A stretch of DNA of 45,726 bases from an uncultured Eubacteriales bacterium (GTDB taxonomy: Bacteria > Bacillota > Clostridia > Oscillospirales > Oscillospiraceae). Below, one piece after another: positions 23,725 to 31,693 of the stretch. Position 1 is the stretch's first letter; every line of letters begins with the position of its first letter. Made by a program: the position numbers and the translations under genes. The notes under the pieces were generated by a model, which worked only from the letters and a program-made list of their open reading frames with translations, did not search any database and was not told where the DNA came from. The stretch covers positions 1 through 45,726 of the forward strand of contig CABSFY010000002.1 in NCBI GenBank assembly GCA_902477055.1. The letters run 5' to 3'.

Positions 23725-24579
23725 ATGAAACGACCCGGCACAGATCATCAGCAAATATCGCTCTCCTTGCTGTCAAATGAAGAACTGGAGCGGATCCTGC
23801 TCTCCGATGAAAAACTCAGCGAGGAAACAGCAGAAGCAATGCTGCGGCTTCTGAACGAACGTGACCCAATCGACCTGCCGGATGCGGAACAGGCGTGGGA
23901 GGAGTTTCAGACCCACTACAATACGCCGGAGGGTGCAGGAGAGCGTCTCTATCCTTCCGAGCTTCCGGACACGGAGGTGATTGGCGAACGACCCAGGAAA
24001 AATCGCCGCCCGCTGCGGTATGTCGGACTGGTTGCGGCAAGTATCGGCATCCTGTTTGCGCTGTTGACCGTGGCGCAGGCAACGGGGCTGAAGGTATTCG
24101 ATGCGTTGGGGCGCTGGACGGATGACTTTTTCAGCTTTAAGGGAACAGCAAAAACGGTTTCGGAATATAACAGCGCGGACTTCACGCCGCAAAACACCTT
24201 GCAGCAGGCGCTTTCCGACTTCGGGATGCCCGCTCAGCTCGCCCCGTCTAATCTCCCTGCGGGGTATCAGTTGAATGAACTGCTATGTGAAGAAACGCCG
24301 TCGATACGTGATGTTATTGCGTTTTATTCTGACGAAACGGAAGATGTGTTACAACTTTCCTTCGCTGAGTACTGTGATTCTACGGGAATGGAAGCTTCTT
24401 TCTATCCAAAAGATGCAGGAGCCCCGGAACGCTATGTTTGCAACAACAGGGAGTTTTATATATTCAATAACGCGGGACGATGCGTTGCCGTATGGAGCGA
24501 TGCTCACTATGGTATTTTTGTCAGTGCCGCAACCAGAGACACCGTACTTACGATACTTGAATCAATACCGGAGGGATAA
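23725..24579 (+). CDS. membrane anti-sigma-like protein with extracellular DUF4367-type domain
   Basis: 284 aa. About 95 cytoplasmic residues (acidic, LLSNEELERILLSDEKLSEE) precede a single span near 99-117 (YVGLVAASIGILFALLTVAQ). Outside lies a ~165-residue domain with TLQQALSDFGMPAQLAPSNL, ending DTVLTILESIPEG; the layout (Pro-rich entry, beta-rich core, closing helix with a Leu-Glu-Ser tail) resembles DUF4367 domains of clostridial anti-sigma proteins. Position right after the sigma gene supports an anti-sigma role. The next gene starts 3 bases after its stop. Confidence 0.72.
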   Translation: MKRPGTDHQQISLSLLSNEELERILLSDEKLSEETAEAMLRLLNERDPIDLPDAEQAWEEFQTHYNTPEGAGERLYPSELPDTEVIGERPRKNRRPLRYVGLVAASIGILFALLTVAQATGLKVFDALGRWTDDFFSFKGTAKTVSEYNSADFTPQNTLQQALSDFGMPAQLAPSNLPAGYQLNELLCEETPSIRDVIAFYSDETEDVLQLSFAEYCDSTGMEASFYPKDAGAPERYVCNNREFYIFNNAGRCVAVWSDAHYGIFVSAATRDTVLTILESIPEG

Positions 24580-24582
24580 TAA

Positions 24583-25011
24583 ATGAAAAAACGAATTTTT
24601 ATTGCCTTGCTTATTGTCAGTACACTAATTTTCAGCTTGCTTACTCCTGCCCTTGCGATTGATGTTTATAGCTCCGAGTACATTTCTGATGCCTACTGTT
24701 ATTTGAATAAGGGGAGCGTTTCAGGACAAATCACGGTTTATTATTCTGTCAGATCTACGAAATCAGCACTGACGCGAATCGGTGTCAGCCAAATCGCCAT
24801 TTATAAGGCCGACGGCTCGTTTGTCAAGAGCGTCTATGGCACGACCACCAATGGTTTGATTCAATCCTCCGGGCGTGCTGCAACCGGAAATTACACGTTT
24901 GATTGCGCACCCAATACAGTGTATTACGCTGTTGTGTATTTTACAGCCAAAGATGTGAATGGCTTCGACAGCACATCAAGAACCACCAATACCGTTACTT
25001 CTCCGGCATAG
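24583..25011 (+). CDS. small secreted protein of unknown function (DUF6147-like pattern)
   Basis: 142 aa. A clear signal peptide (KKRIFIALLIVSTLIFSLLT then PALA-I) would leave about 118 residues. The mature part is a compact beta-sandwich-like sequence: SSEYISDAYCYLNKGSVSGQ, TRIGVSQIAIYKADGSFVKS, NTVYYAVVYFTAKDVNG. From memory this pattern resembles small secreted clostridial proteins (DUF6147-like); not verified. No enzyme motif is seen. It starts 3 bases after the anti-sigma-like gene, so it is probably translationally coupled and a direct output of the sigma factor. Confidence 0.7.
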   Translation: MKKRIFIALLIVSTLIFSLLTPALAIDVYSSEYISDAYCYLNKGSVSGQITVYYSVRSTKSALTRIGVSQIAIYKADGSFVKSVYGTTTNGLIQSSGRAATGNYTFDCAPNTVYYAVVYFTAKDVNGFDSTSRTTNTVTSPA

Positions 25012-25084
25012 TCAAAAACAGACCCCTGTGCGTGGAATACATTCTTGATAGCGAACGTCTGATCAGCGTTTGTTATATCGGACG

Positions 25085-25154
25085 ATTGCGTCGGTAAATG
25101 GTACCGTACCGTCGCAATACCGCCAAGCGACAGCCGTAAGCCGAATCACGGCTG
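25085..25154 (+). promoter_or_regulatory. two hairpins in the leader of the Cys/His-rich secreted protein gene
   Basis: ATTGCG-CGGTA (25085-25096) pairs with TACCG-CGCAAT (25107-25118) with one mismatch; CAGCCGT (25131-25137) pairs with ACGGCTG (25148-25154). They fill the 199-base gap between two secreted-protein genes. No T-run follows, so leader structure rather than termination is likely. Confidence 0.5.
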
Positions 25155-25210
25155 CGTCCGAACGGAAATCGGCAAACACACTACAAAAAACTACAAAGGA
25201 GAAGATTACC

Positions 25211-25702
25211 ATGAAGCAATTATCAAGAAGACTCGCCGTATTTTTCCTGACCCTTGCTATCCTCCTCTCTTTTGCAACCGTAGCCTTTGCCCATGACGGC
25301 CTTGACGAGTGCGGAGAGGAACACGCGGAAGCCCTTGATGAGACCGCCCCAGTTGATATGAACCCAGATGAAGCTATTTCTCCGCAAGCGACTTGTAGCC
25401 ATAAGTGGGTGGACGGAGAAGAATACTATGTATACCATGCGGGTACATATATTGACGAGAACCAATGTAAAGCGGTGTTTCGTAAATTTTACAGATGCAC
25501 TCTTTGCGGTGCTGTTGAGCAGGAAAACCTCTATGTTTCTGGCCCGCACAACGTTAGTGCTATCGATAAGGCAACCTGCACCGGAACTGTACAGACATGG
25601 CATATGAGCTGCTACAATTGTGGCAGGAAGCAAACGACCGTTACCCGTGCATGCCCCGGTGCATCACACATCGGTAGAACTTGTAATTGGCTGCCTGTGT
25701 GA
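25211..25702 (+). CDS. secreted Cys/His-rich protein, putative zinc-ribbon-like, unknown function
   Basis: 163 aa. The start at 25211 is chosen from AAAGGAGAAGATTACC; it gives a good signal peptide (RLAVFFLTLAILLSFATVAF, then AHA-type cleavage near residue 28). The mature protein begins with an acidic segment and then carries CSHKW, CTLC, a central Cys, CYNC and two further Cys late (ACPGASH, TCNWLPV). Paired CxxC with His suggests one or two extracellular zinc ribbons or disulfides. I do not recognise the family. It lies between the sigma/anti-sigma pair and an ABC transporter, so it may be an exported effector, a signal, or the sensed partner. Confidence 0.65.
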   Translation: MKQLSRRLAVFFLTLAILLSFATVAFAHDGLDECGEEHAEALDETAPVDMNPDEAISPQATCSHKWVDGEEYYVYHAGTYIDENQCKAVFRKFYRCTLCGAVEQENLYVSGPHNVSAIDKATCTGTVQTWHMSCYNCGRKQTTVTRACPGASHIGRTCNWLPV

Positions 25703-25730
25703 TTTTCTCACAAATCATCTTGATTCCGCG

Positions 25731-25758
25731 CCCTGCGCACAGATTTCTGTGCGCAGGG
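25731..25758 (+). other. near-perfect hairpin before the ABC permease gene
   Basis: CCCTGCGCACAGA is exactly complementary to TCTGTGCGCAGGG across a 2-base centre. It lies 29 bases after the secreted-protein stop and 25 before the permease ATG. No T-run follows. It may limit read-through or stabilise the upstream mRNA. Confidence 0.65.
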
Positions 25759-25782
25759 AACCCCTAAGCTGGAGGTAAGATA

Positions 25783-27705
25783 ATGAACATATTTTTCACC
25801 CAACTTCGGCGGCGAATTGCGTTGTTTGGGTTACTGGCTATTCTATTGGCAGCCGTGGTTGCATTTCAGGCAATCAGCCTTTCGTCGCTGGTCGCGGTAC
25901 GGAAGCAAATCAACGCCGTCAGCGGACAGTACACGACCATTGCCGTACCGGTAGAAGGGACCTATTGGAAGAGCATCTTCGATAGAGAAGACAGCGGTGC
26001 ATATGTCTCCCTTTTGGAAGAGAAAACAGAAATCCCCGGGCTGCTTGCCGAGGATTGCAGAGCGGTTTTGAACGCCCATGTGAGTGACTGCGAGTCCGTT
26101 TCCTGCTTTGAAAAGGGTTATTTTTCTAACGATGCCTATGATATGTTCAGCCGCAACCTGACCGTTCTGGCGGTGCGCTGCACGAAAGCGACCGAATATG
26201 AATGGGAGAGGACCCTCTCCCTGCCCGATGACGACGACGAAACTGCCGGAAACGAGGAATGTGTGCAGCGGGACTTTGTTGCGGAATTTTCTTTGGAGTC
26301 GGTTCTTTGTCAGTTCCCGGCGTATGCAGACACGCTGCCGCCGATTGCGGAGATTCTAACCGGCGGTCCGTATCCGACAGACGGCAAGATGCCCTTCGAA
26401 GAAGGAAAGACCTACCTACTGTTTGGCTGCTTTTTTGCGGACCATAAGGTCGTGACGGGCTTCGATGAAAGTGGAAACTTTACATATGATTTTTCAAATC
26501 CGGAATCTTGGTATTTCAACCTGATCTCTCCGATTACTGCCGGGAACAGCGGAGGACCGTCGAATGGCACGCGCTGCTTCGATTTTCTCCGGTCTTCCGA
26601 ATTGTTCAAGGGAGATGACGGGGTTTATTATGAGCGTATGAGTGAGGGAACGCTGCCCTACAGCGTGGAATACGAAGGGGATGCTGCGGAGTTTTTGAAC
26701 AGCGACAAGGGGAAGCTTTGGCGCGACACGCTCATCCCGCTTTGCCAAACAAATTATGAAAGTGCAAACCTTGTGCTGACGGACAACTTGGAAAGTATTC
26801 TTTGGTTTAACAGTGGAGATGCGGCCGTTTTCGAAGGGCGAGGGTTTGAGCCTGCTGACTATGCCAATGGTGAAAATGTCTGCCTCGTCAGTGCCGCCTA
26901 CGCACTGAAAAACGGGCTTTCCGTCGGAGATACCCTCGAATTGGATCTCTACCGATCGCAAATTGGTAAAATGACGGTCGTGGCTGGCGATGTGCAGCCG
27001 ACTTCGGTCAACTGTAACGTCTATGAGCCGTGTAAAGAGGAAAACCGGTTGAATATTAAAAAGGACTATCAAATCGTCGGCATCTATTCCGCGCCGGAGT
27101 TCGCGACAGGGGAACACGCTTTCTCTGCGAATACGATTTTCGCCCCGAAGGCCTCCGTTCCGAACGCCGAACGCTATGAGGACCTTAGCGACTGCCTGTT
27201 GTACTCTGCGATTTTGGAAAACGGCAGTTCAGACGCGTTTGAAGCAATGTTAGAGGAACGCGACTGCGGCGGAATATTTGCTTATTTTGACCAGAACTAT
27301 AACATGCTGGCGGAGACGTTGGACGTGATGGAAGGAAACGCAGTGCGGATGGTGCTGATCAGCAGTGCGCTGTTCGTGCTGGTCGCGGCGCTGTTCTTCT
27401 TCCTGTTTCTGCGGCAGACGGCGGACCCGGCAAGGAAGCTGCGGCTGTTGGGTGTCCGCGCAGGGACTGTTCGGCGGCAGAGGTACAGTGCGGCAGTTAT
27501 TTTGATTCTTGTTGCCGCCGTTTTAGGCGCGGCAGGCGGCGCGGGACTTTACGGCGCGGTCACTAAACGTGTTCTGTCGGGCAATATCGCCCTCCAACCG
27601 ACCGCGCTCCTCCTCGCCGTCGCCGCCCAAGCGATTTTGTTACTCCTTGCCGCCCTGCTCTGCACCCTCGCAACGGCAAGGCAGAATTTGATGCAGAAAA
27701 AATAA
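25783..27705 (+). CDS. FtsX/MacB-like ABC transporter permease (large)
   Basis: 640 aa. One N-terminal span (about 13-36) is followed by a very large extracellular region of nearly 490 residues and three C-terminal spans (about 523-545, 566-590, 605-632), the FtsX/MacB topology. SIEKYR-type catalytic motifs are absent, as expected of a permease. The C-terminal region shows RKLRLLGVRAGTVRRQRYSA, the cytoplasmic coupling loop that touches the ATPase. The start follows GGAGGTAAGATA. A second, smaller permease and an ATPase follow, so the complex is probably a heterodimeric mechanotransmitter or exporter of proteins or peptides. The extracellular domain matches nothing I recognise. Confidence 0.8.
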   Translation: MNIFFTQLRRRIALFGLLAILLAAVVAFQAISLSSLVAVRKQINAVSGQYTTIAVPVEGTYWKSIFDREDSGAYVSLLEEKTEIPGLLAEDCRAVLNAHVSDCESVSCFEKGYFSNDAYDMFSRNLTVLAVRCTKATEYEWERTLSLPDDDDETAGNEECVQRDFVAEFSLESVLCQFPAYADTLPPIAEILTGGPYPTDGKMPFEEGKTYLLFGCFFADHKVVTGFDESGNFTYDFSNPESWYFNLISPITAGNSGGPSNGTRCFDFLRSSELFKGDDGVYYERMSEGTLPYSVEYEGDAAEFLNSDKGKLWRDTLIPLCQTNYESANLVLTDNLESILWFNSGDAAVFEGRGFEPADYANGENVCLVSAAYALKNGLSVGDTLELDLYRSQIGKMTVVAGDVQPTSVNCNVYEPCKEENRLNIKKDYQIVGIYSAPEFATGEHAFSANTIFAPKASVPNAERYEDLSDCLLYSAILENGSSDAFEAMLEERDCGGIFAYFDQNYNMLAETLDVMEGNAVRMVLISSALFVLVAALFFFLFLRQTADPARKLRLLGVRAGTVRRQRYSAAVILILVAAVLGAAGGAGLYGAVTKRVLSGNIALQPTALLLAVAAQAILLLLAALLCTLATARQNLMQKK

Positions 27706-27727
27706 GAACCGAGGGGAGAGAAATGTC

Positions 27728-28909
27728 ATGAGGAAAAGCGGGTCGGCCCTGCGGCGGATGACATTGGCGGTGCTTTGGCGGCGGAAGGGGGTCAGCCTGC
27801 TGCTGGTGCTGCTGGCGGCGCTGGGCGTGTGCTCGGCGGCGCTGTTACAGAATCTCGCGCTGCGGCAGGAACGCGCGATGGCGGACATGATCGAAAACAC
27901 GCCGATCCACTGCGTCGTCACCGATGCGCAGGGCGCATCAAGCGACAAGCTCAACATGGTCAGCGCCTTCGTCGATATGCTCATGGGTTATCGGCACGAG
28001 CGCGGCTGCTACGCGGACGAGGGCGCGAAAAACGTCCGCGCCAAGGCCTCAATGCTCCTGCAAAGTCCGAAGGACACGACCCTCTGCCGCATCCTGAGCC
28101 TTGCTTCGGACAGCGCGTTCGACGCAGTTTCCGGCGCGGAGGTCACGTTTTTCGACGGCTGGTCGGAGGACCTGTTCGGCGGCACGGAGCGCGTCTGCGT
28201 CGTCCCTGAAAGTATGCTCCTGACGGCGCAGACGGACGCGGACGGTGACCCCGCCGTCACGATCGACTATATTGGCGACCCCGTCACATTAAAAATCGTC
28301 GGCACGTTCAACGGGCAGACGGGCACGACGATCTGGTGCCCGTTTTACGCGACGATGCAGGACGGGCAATCGGAGAGCTTTTACGTCGATTCCTGCTCGT
28401 TCGACATCCGCGACAACACACGCTTAGAGGAATGTAAGACGGAAATTTATAAGACGTTCGTCGTGCCGAAGCTGACCAATCAGCTCGACTGGAAAACCTA
28501 CGGCGTGATCGTCCACGACGAGGAATTCACCGCGTCGGTGAGCGAATTTGAGTCGAATCTCAAGACGCTGCGCCTGCTGCTGCCGATTTTGCTGGCGCTG
28601 TTCGCAGGCGTGGGCTTCCTCGCGGCGTACCTGACCACGCGCGGGCGCAAACGCGAATTTGCGGTCATGCGCTGCATCGGGCGCAAGCAGCTCGGCATTT
28701 TCGGCCAGGTGTTCGGCGAGGAGCTGCTGCTGGCGCTGGTCGGCGCGGCGATCGGCGCGGGTGTCGCCTTCGCCATCGAGGGCAACTACCCGCTTGCCGC
28801 CGTCAGGAGCGCGGGACTGCTGCTGGGGCTGTTCCTACTCGGCGCGGCAGTTGCGTGTTACATGGTCACAAGTGTTAATGTAATGAAGCTGATGAAAACG
28901 GAGGATTGA
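27728..28909 (+). CDS. FtsX/MacB-like ABC transporter permease (small)
   Basis: 393 aa, with an N-terminal span (about 17-38, VSLLLVLLAALGVCSAALLQ), an extracellular domain of ~230 residues and three C-terminal spans. The diagnostic FtsX/MacB coupling loop is REFAVMRCIGRKQLGIFGQV, followed by GEELLLALVGAAIGAGVAFA. It sits 22 bases after the large permease and 2 bases before the ATPase. Its codon use is strikingly GC-rich compared with both flanks of the accessory region, closer to the chromosomal backbone. Confidence 0.88.
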   Translation: MRKSGSALRRMTLAVLWRRKGVSLLLVLLAALGVCSAALLQNLALRQERAMADMIENTPIHCVVTDAQGASSDKLNMVSAFVDMLMGYRHERGCYADEGAKNVRAKASMLLQSPKDTTLCRILSLASDSAFDAVSGAEVTFFDGWSEDLFGGTERVCVVPESMLLTAQTDADGDPAVTIDYIGDPVTLKIVGTFNGQTGTTIWCPFYATMQDGQSESFYVDSCSFDIRDNTRLEECKTEIYKTFVVPKLTNQLDWKTYGVIVHDEEFTASVSEFESNLKTLRLLLPILLALFAGVGFLAAYLTTRGRKREFAVMRCIGRKQLGIFGQVFGEELLLALVGAAIGAGVAFAIEGNYPLAAVRSAGLLLGLFLLGAAVACYMVTSVNVMKLMKTED

Positions 28910-28911
28910 AC

Positions 28912-29592
28912 ATGGAACGTTTGGAAGCAAAGGATGTGTGCTACGAATATCGCACGAAAACGCAGGTCGTCCGCGCCGTCAACGGCGTGAGCTGCACGTT
29001 CGAAACGGGCAAGGTCTATGCCGTCGTGGGCGCGTCGGGCAGCGGTAAGACGACATTTTTGTCCCTGCTGGCGGGGCTGGACGTGCCGGTCGGCGGCTCG
29101 ATCGACTTCGACGGCAAGTCCACCACCGACCTTGACCGCGACGCGTACCGGCTGGAGCACGTGTCGGTCATCTATCAGAATTTCAACCTTTTCTATCATC
29201 TTACGGTACTTGAAAACGCCGCATATCCGCTCTATGTGAAGAAGATGCCGAAAAAAGAGGCGGACGAGATCGCGCGGGAGATGCTCGAGCGCGTCGGCCT
29301 GACGCCGGAGCAGTTAACGCGGCTGCCCAATATGCTCTCCGGCGGCGAGCAGCAGCGTGTTGCCATCGCGCGGGCGCTGGCGTCGGGGACGGAGCTGATC
29401 CTTGCGGACGAGCCGACGGGCAACCTCGATAGCGAAAACAGCCGTAACATCGTCGAAATCCTGCGCTCTCTCGCGCACGACGAAAACCGCTGCGTCATCG
29501 TCGTCACTCACGACCCTACCGTCGCAGAGCTGGCTGACAGAGTTCTTCCTATGCAGGATGGAAAACTGCGAATGCAACCACTTAAGCAGTGA
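28912..29592 (+). CDS. ABC transporter ATP-binding protein (MacB/LolD type)
   Basis: 226 aa. Walker A is GASGSGKTT (residues 40-48), the Q-loop lies in VIYQNFNLFYHLTVLENA, the signature is LSGGEQQRVAIARAL, Walker B is LILADEPTGNLD and the H-loop His follows in VIVVTHDPTVA. This is the class of ATPase that pairs with MacB/FtsX permeases. The ATG at 28912 is preferred over a TTG two codons upstream: GGAGG sits just before it. GC content falls abruptly in its last codons. Confidence 0.95.
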   Translation: MERLEAKDVCYEYRTKTQVVRAVNGVSCTFETGKVYAVVGASGSGKTTFLSLLAGLDVPVGGSIDFDGKSTTDLDRDAYRLEHVSVIYQNFNLFYHLTVLENAAYPLYVKKMPKKEADEIAREMLERVGLTPEQLTRLPNMLSGGEQQRVAIARALASGTELILADEPTGNLDSENSRNIVEILRSLAHDENRCVIVVTHDPTVAELADRVLPMQDGKLRMQPLKQ

Positions 29593-29635
29593 AAATGACG
29601 AACAAAAAATGCCTGAAGACTGAGGTGATGTTTAT

Positions 29636-29770
29636 ATGGTTGTTTCGTGGTCTGTGTATCTTAAAGCTGAACATGAATCCGCAGTCAGATTTATAGAATC
29701 CATTGAAAAGTACTGCCCTTCCCCGAATATCTTCAAAACTATATACATTGAAACTTTTTTGAAAGGATGA
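29636..29770 (+). CDS. small 44-aa protein of unknown function
   Basis: A 45-codon frame (ATG to TGA) starts MVVSWSVYLKAEHESAVRFI and ends FKTIYIETFLKG. The SD GAGGTGATGTTTAT before it is one of the best in the region. It begins 43 bases after the ABC ATPase stop and ends 6 bases before the SLH gene start, so it fits the operon. It has no signal peptide and no clear membrane span; a single Cys-Pro is present. I do not recognise it. It could also be a leader that couples translation of the SLH gene. Confidence 0.5.
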   Translation: MVVSWSVYLKAEHESAVRFIESIEKYCPSPNIFKTIYIETFLKG

Positions 29771-29776
29771 GGCTTT

Positions 29777-30880
29777 TTGAAAAGAGTGTTTGCAATTTTA
29801 ATCGTCGCTGCCGTAGCCATTAGTATTTCATTGATGGTTTTGCCAGTTTCGGCAGCAAAGGCGGTAGATCGTGTTACGATATATCTCAATAATGAGCCAA
29901 GCGTTGAGCCACCGAAAGCCGTGAAGGTTGGTTCCGTAAATGAGTTGAAACATTATCTGGACGAATATCATCAGGGAATTGGGCTGGACTTTGATAGATA
30001 TGATAAGGCGTTCTTTCAAGAGAGTGTGCTTCTCTTTACACTTGCGAAGACTACTGGAAGTTCCCCATACTTTCAAATCTTCTCTGTTGAGGAAACGGAA
30101 ACATCAATTAATGTTAAACTGACAAGAGAAGATATGCCGACCACTCCCGATATGGCGTCTTGGATTTTGGTGGTTGAAATGGATCGCGATGCCCCGGAAA
30201 GAGAAATTTTAGTAGATTCTCTTTCGGTTGCTACCGCACCGTACAGACGAGTGTCAGACCATGTTTTTGTGAATGACATTTGCACAATTTGCGGTGCAAT
30301 AGCGCCAATCCAATTCACGGATGTCCAAAAGAGCGCATGGTATGCAGATGCGGTAACATATGCTGCAGAACGTGGCCTAATGCGTGGTGTTGGAGATGGT
30401 CAATTTGCACCGGAAGAAACGATGACTCGTGCAATGCTTGTGACGGTGCTTTGGCGTTATTCGGGGGAGCCAGAGGCAAGTAAGAAAAGCCAATTCGTCG
30501 ATGTGTCCAATGGGTCCTACTACACCGAGGCAGTTGCATGGGCAGCGGAACAAAAGATCGTCTATGGGACGGCGAGCAACTGTTTTGATCCTAATGGAGC
30601 AATCACACGGGAGCAATTAGCAACAATTCTATTTCGATTCAATGTAGAAGATGTGGGTGAGATGCTTGATGGCGAAGTTTTTTCGAGATTTGCGGACGGA
30701 ACTATGGTACAGGACTACGCTGTCAAAGCAATGCAGTGGGCAATTGCAGAAAAACTCATCTTAGGATCAAATGAACAAAATAGGCTTTATCTGAATCCAC
30801 AGAGTAGTGCGACTCGTTCGCAAGTCGCTGCTATTTTGATGCGCTATTTAGAGAGTACTATGAATCAACACAATGCGTGA
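29777..30880 (+). CDS. secreted protein with three S-layer homology (SLH) domains
   Basis: 367 aa from a TTG start (SD AAAGGATGAGG overlapping the end of the small ORF; a GTG three codons later is an alternative). A signal peptide (FAILIVAAVAISISLMVLPV, cut after VSA) leads to an N-terminal domain of ~130 residues with YDKAFFQESVLLFTLAKTTG and TPDMASWILVVEMDRD, a pattern I recall from PrcB-like clostridial proteins. A CxxC (DICTICGA) precedes three SLH repeats: FTDVQKSAWYADAVTYAAER, FVDVSNGSYYTEAVAWAAEQ and a degenerate third. SLH domains bind the cell wall, so the protein is surface-anchored. AT-rich compared with the ABC genes upstream. Confidence 0.85.
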   Translation: MKRVFAILIVAAVAISISLMVLPVSAAKAVDRVTIYLNNEPSVEPPKAVKVGSVNELKHYLDEYHQGIGLDFDRYDKAFFQESVLLFTLAKTTGSSPYFQIFSVEETETSINVKLTREDMPTTPDMASWILVVEMDRDAPEREILVDSLSVATAPYRRVSDHVFVNDICTICGAIAPIQFTDVQKSAWYADAVTYAAERGLMRGVGDGQFAPEETMTRAMLVTVLWRYSGEPEASKKSQFVDVSNGSYYTEAVAWAAEQKIVYGTASNCFDPNGAITREQLATILFRFNVEDVGEMLDGEVFSRFADGTMVQDYAVKAMQWAIAEKLILGSNEQNRLYLNPQSSATRSQVAAILMRYLESTMNQHNA

Positions 30881-30883
30881 AAC

Positions 30884-30923
30884 AATGCCCCGGCCATGGA
30901 CAGCAGTCTCTGACCGGGGCATT
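30884..30923 (+). terminator. stem-loop after the SLH gene
   Basis: AATGCCCCGG (30884-30893) pairs exactly with CCGGGGCATT (30914-30923) around a 20-base loop. No T-run follows. The rest of the gap to 31033 shows nothing I can name. Confidence 0.6.
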
Positions 30924-31033
30924 ATATGATTGTATATGCGACTACCACCGCCGTCAATCTGACGCGCAGTGTTGCCAGGGCGACCGGAAAGTGATGCAAA
31001 GAGCAAATTTTCTATGAAGTTTTGCGTAGCCCC

Positions 31034-31062
31034 TTGATTTTATTTCGGTATGCCGATATAAT
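31034..31062 (+). promoter_or_regulatory. sigma-A promoter of the XRE regulator gene
   Basis: TTGATT (31034-31039), 17 bases, TATAAT (31057-31062), 22 bases before the ATG. Confidence 0.75.
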
Positions 31063-31084
31063 ATAGATAAAGGAGGCGAACACG

Positions 31085-31504
31085 ATGATCATAGAAGACT
31101 TGCTTTCAAGGCGAGAAATGACAAAATATCGGCTTGCCGTAGAGTCCGGCGTTCCTCACGCTACACTCAACGATATTTGCAGCGGAAAGACAAAGCTGGA
31201 GAAGTGTTCCGCCGAAACCGTGTATAAACTGGCAAAAGCACTCGGTGTATCTATGGAGCTGCTGACCGAGGGTGGCATTCGCCAGGCAGAACGGGAACAA
31301 GCCTTTGAATACGGCCTGCCCGACTATCTCCAGCATGACTTGGATGCATATAAAGATGGTCTGAAATCACACAGCGGACTCATGGACTGCTTGTGGGGCG
31401 AACTCTATGGCAGCATCAACATGGCCGAAATCAGTGATGGTATCATTACCTCCGAACACGCAGACTATCTGCGCAAAAAATATCTATATGGAGCGAGAGT
31501 ATGA
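31085..31504 (+). CDS. XRE-family helix-turn-helix protein (antitoxin-like)
   Basis: 139 aa. Residues about 5-60 form a Cro/C1-type helix-turn-helix: MTKYRLAVESGVPHATLNDI then CSAETVYKLAKALGVSMELL. The C-terminal half (GLPDYLQHDLDAYKDGLKSH; ITSEHADYLRKKYLYG) is a helical domain found with such regulators in Firmicutes toxin-antitoxin or mobile loci, from memory. The SD is AAGGAGGCGAACACG. Its stop overlaps an ATG (ATGA), the usual coupling to a toxin gene, but that second frame is broken after ten codons. It is therefore probably a solitary antitoxin or a stranded regulator. Confidence 0.8.
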   Translation: MIIEDLLSRREMTKYRLAVESGVPHATLNDICSGKTKLEKCSAETVYKLAKALGVSMELLTEGGIRQAEREQAFEYGLPDYLQHDLDAYKDGLKSHSGLMDCLWGELYGSINMAEISDGIITSEHADYLRKKYLYGARV

Positions 31505-31622
31505 TTGATTTTACGAATTGCAGGTATACGTGAACGCAAGGTATGATCTGATCATTCGTCCCGCATTTGAATTTGTTACCGCAGAGGAACAGGAGGAAGC
31601 CGGACCAACATTGACAATGTAA
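31501..31622 (+). pseudogene. remnant of the partner (HipA-like toxin?) gene after the XRE regulator
   Basis: The frame coupled by ATGA reads MIDFTNCRYT and then stops (31531-31533). MIDF-NC is the start I recall for HipA-like kinase partners of such XRE genes. A second frame from 31530 reads RYDLIIRPAFEFVTAEEQEE and ends at 31622. The two frames suggest an internal deletion or frameshift that removed nearly all of a partner gene. The identification as HipA-like is tentative. Confidence 0.4.
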
Positions 31623-31641
31623 AACCTGATATCACCGCTTC

Positions 31642-31673
31642 GGGCATCGCACAAACAGCGATGCCCTATTTTT
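31642..31673 (+). terminator. intrinsic terminator after the toxin-gene remnant
   Basis: GGGCATCGC (31642-31650) pairs exactly with GCGATGCCC (31658-31666), followed by TATTTTTG. Confidence 0.85.
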
Positions 31674-31693
31674 GTCCAAAGGAGGGCGAGAAT

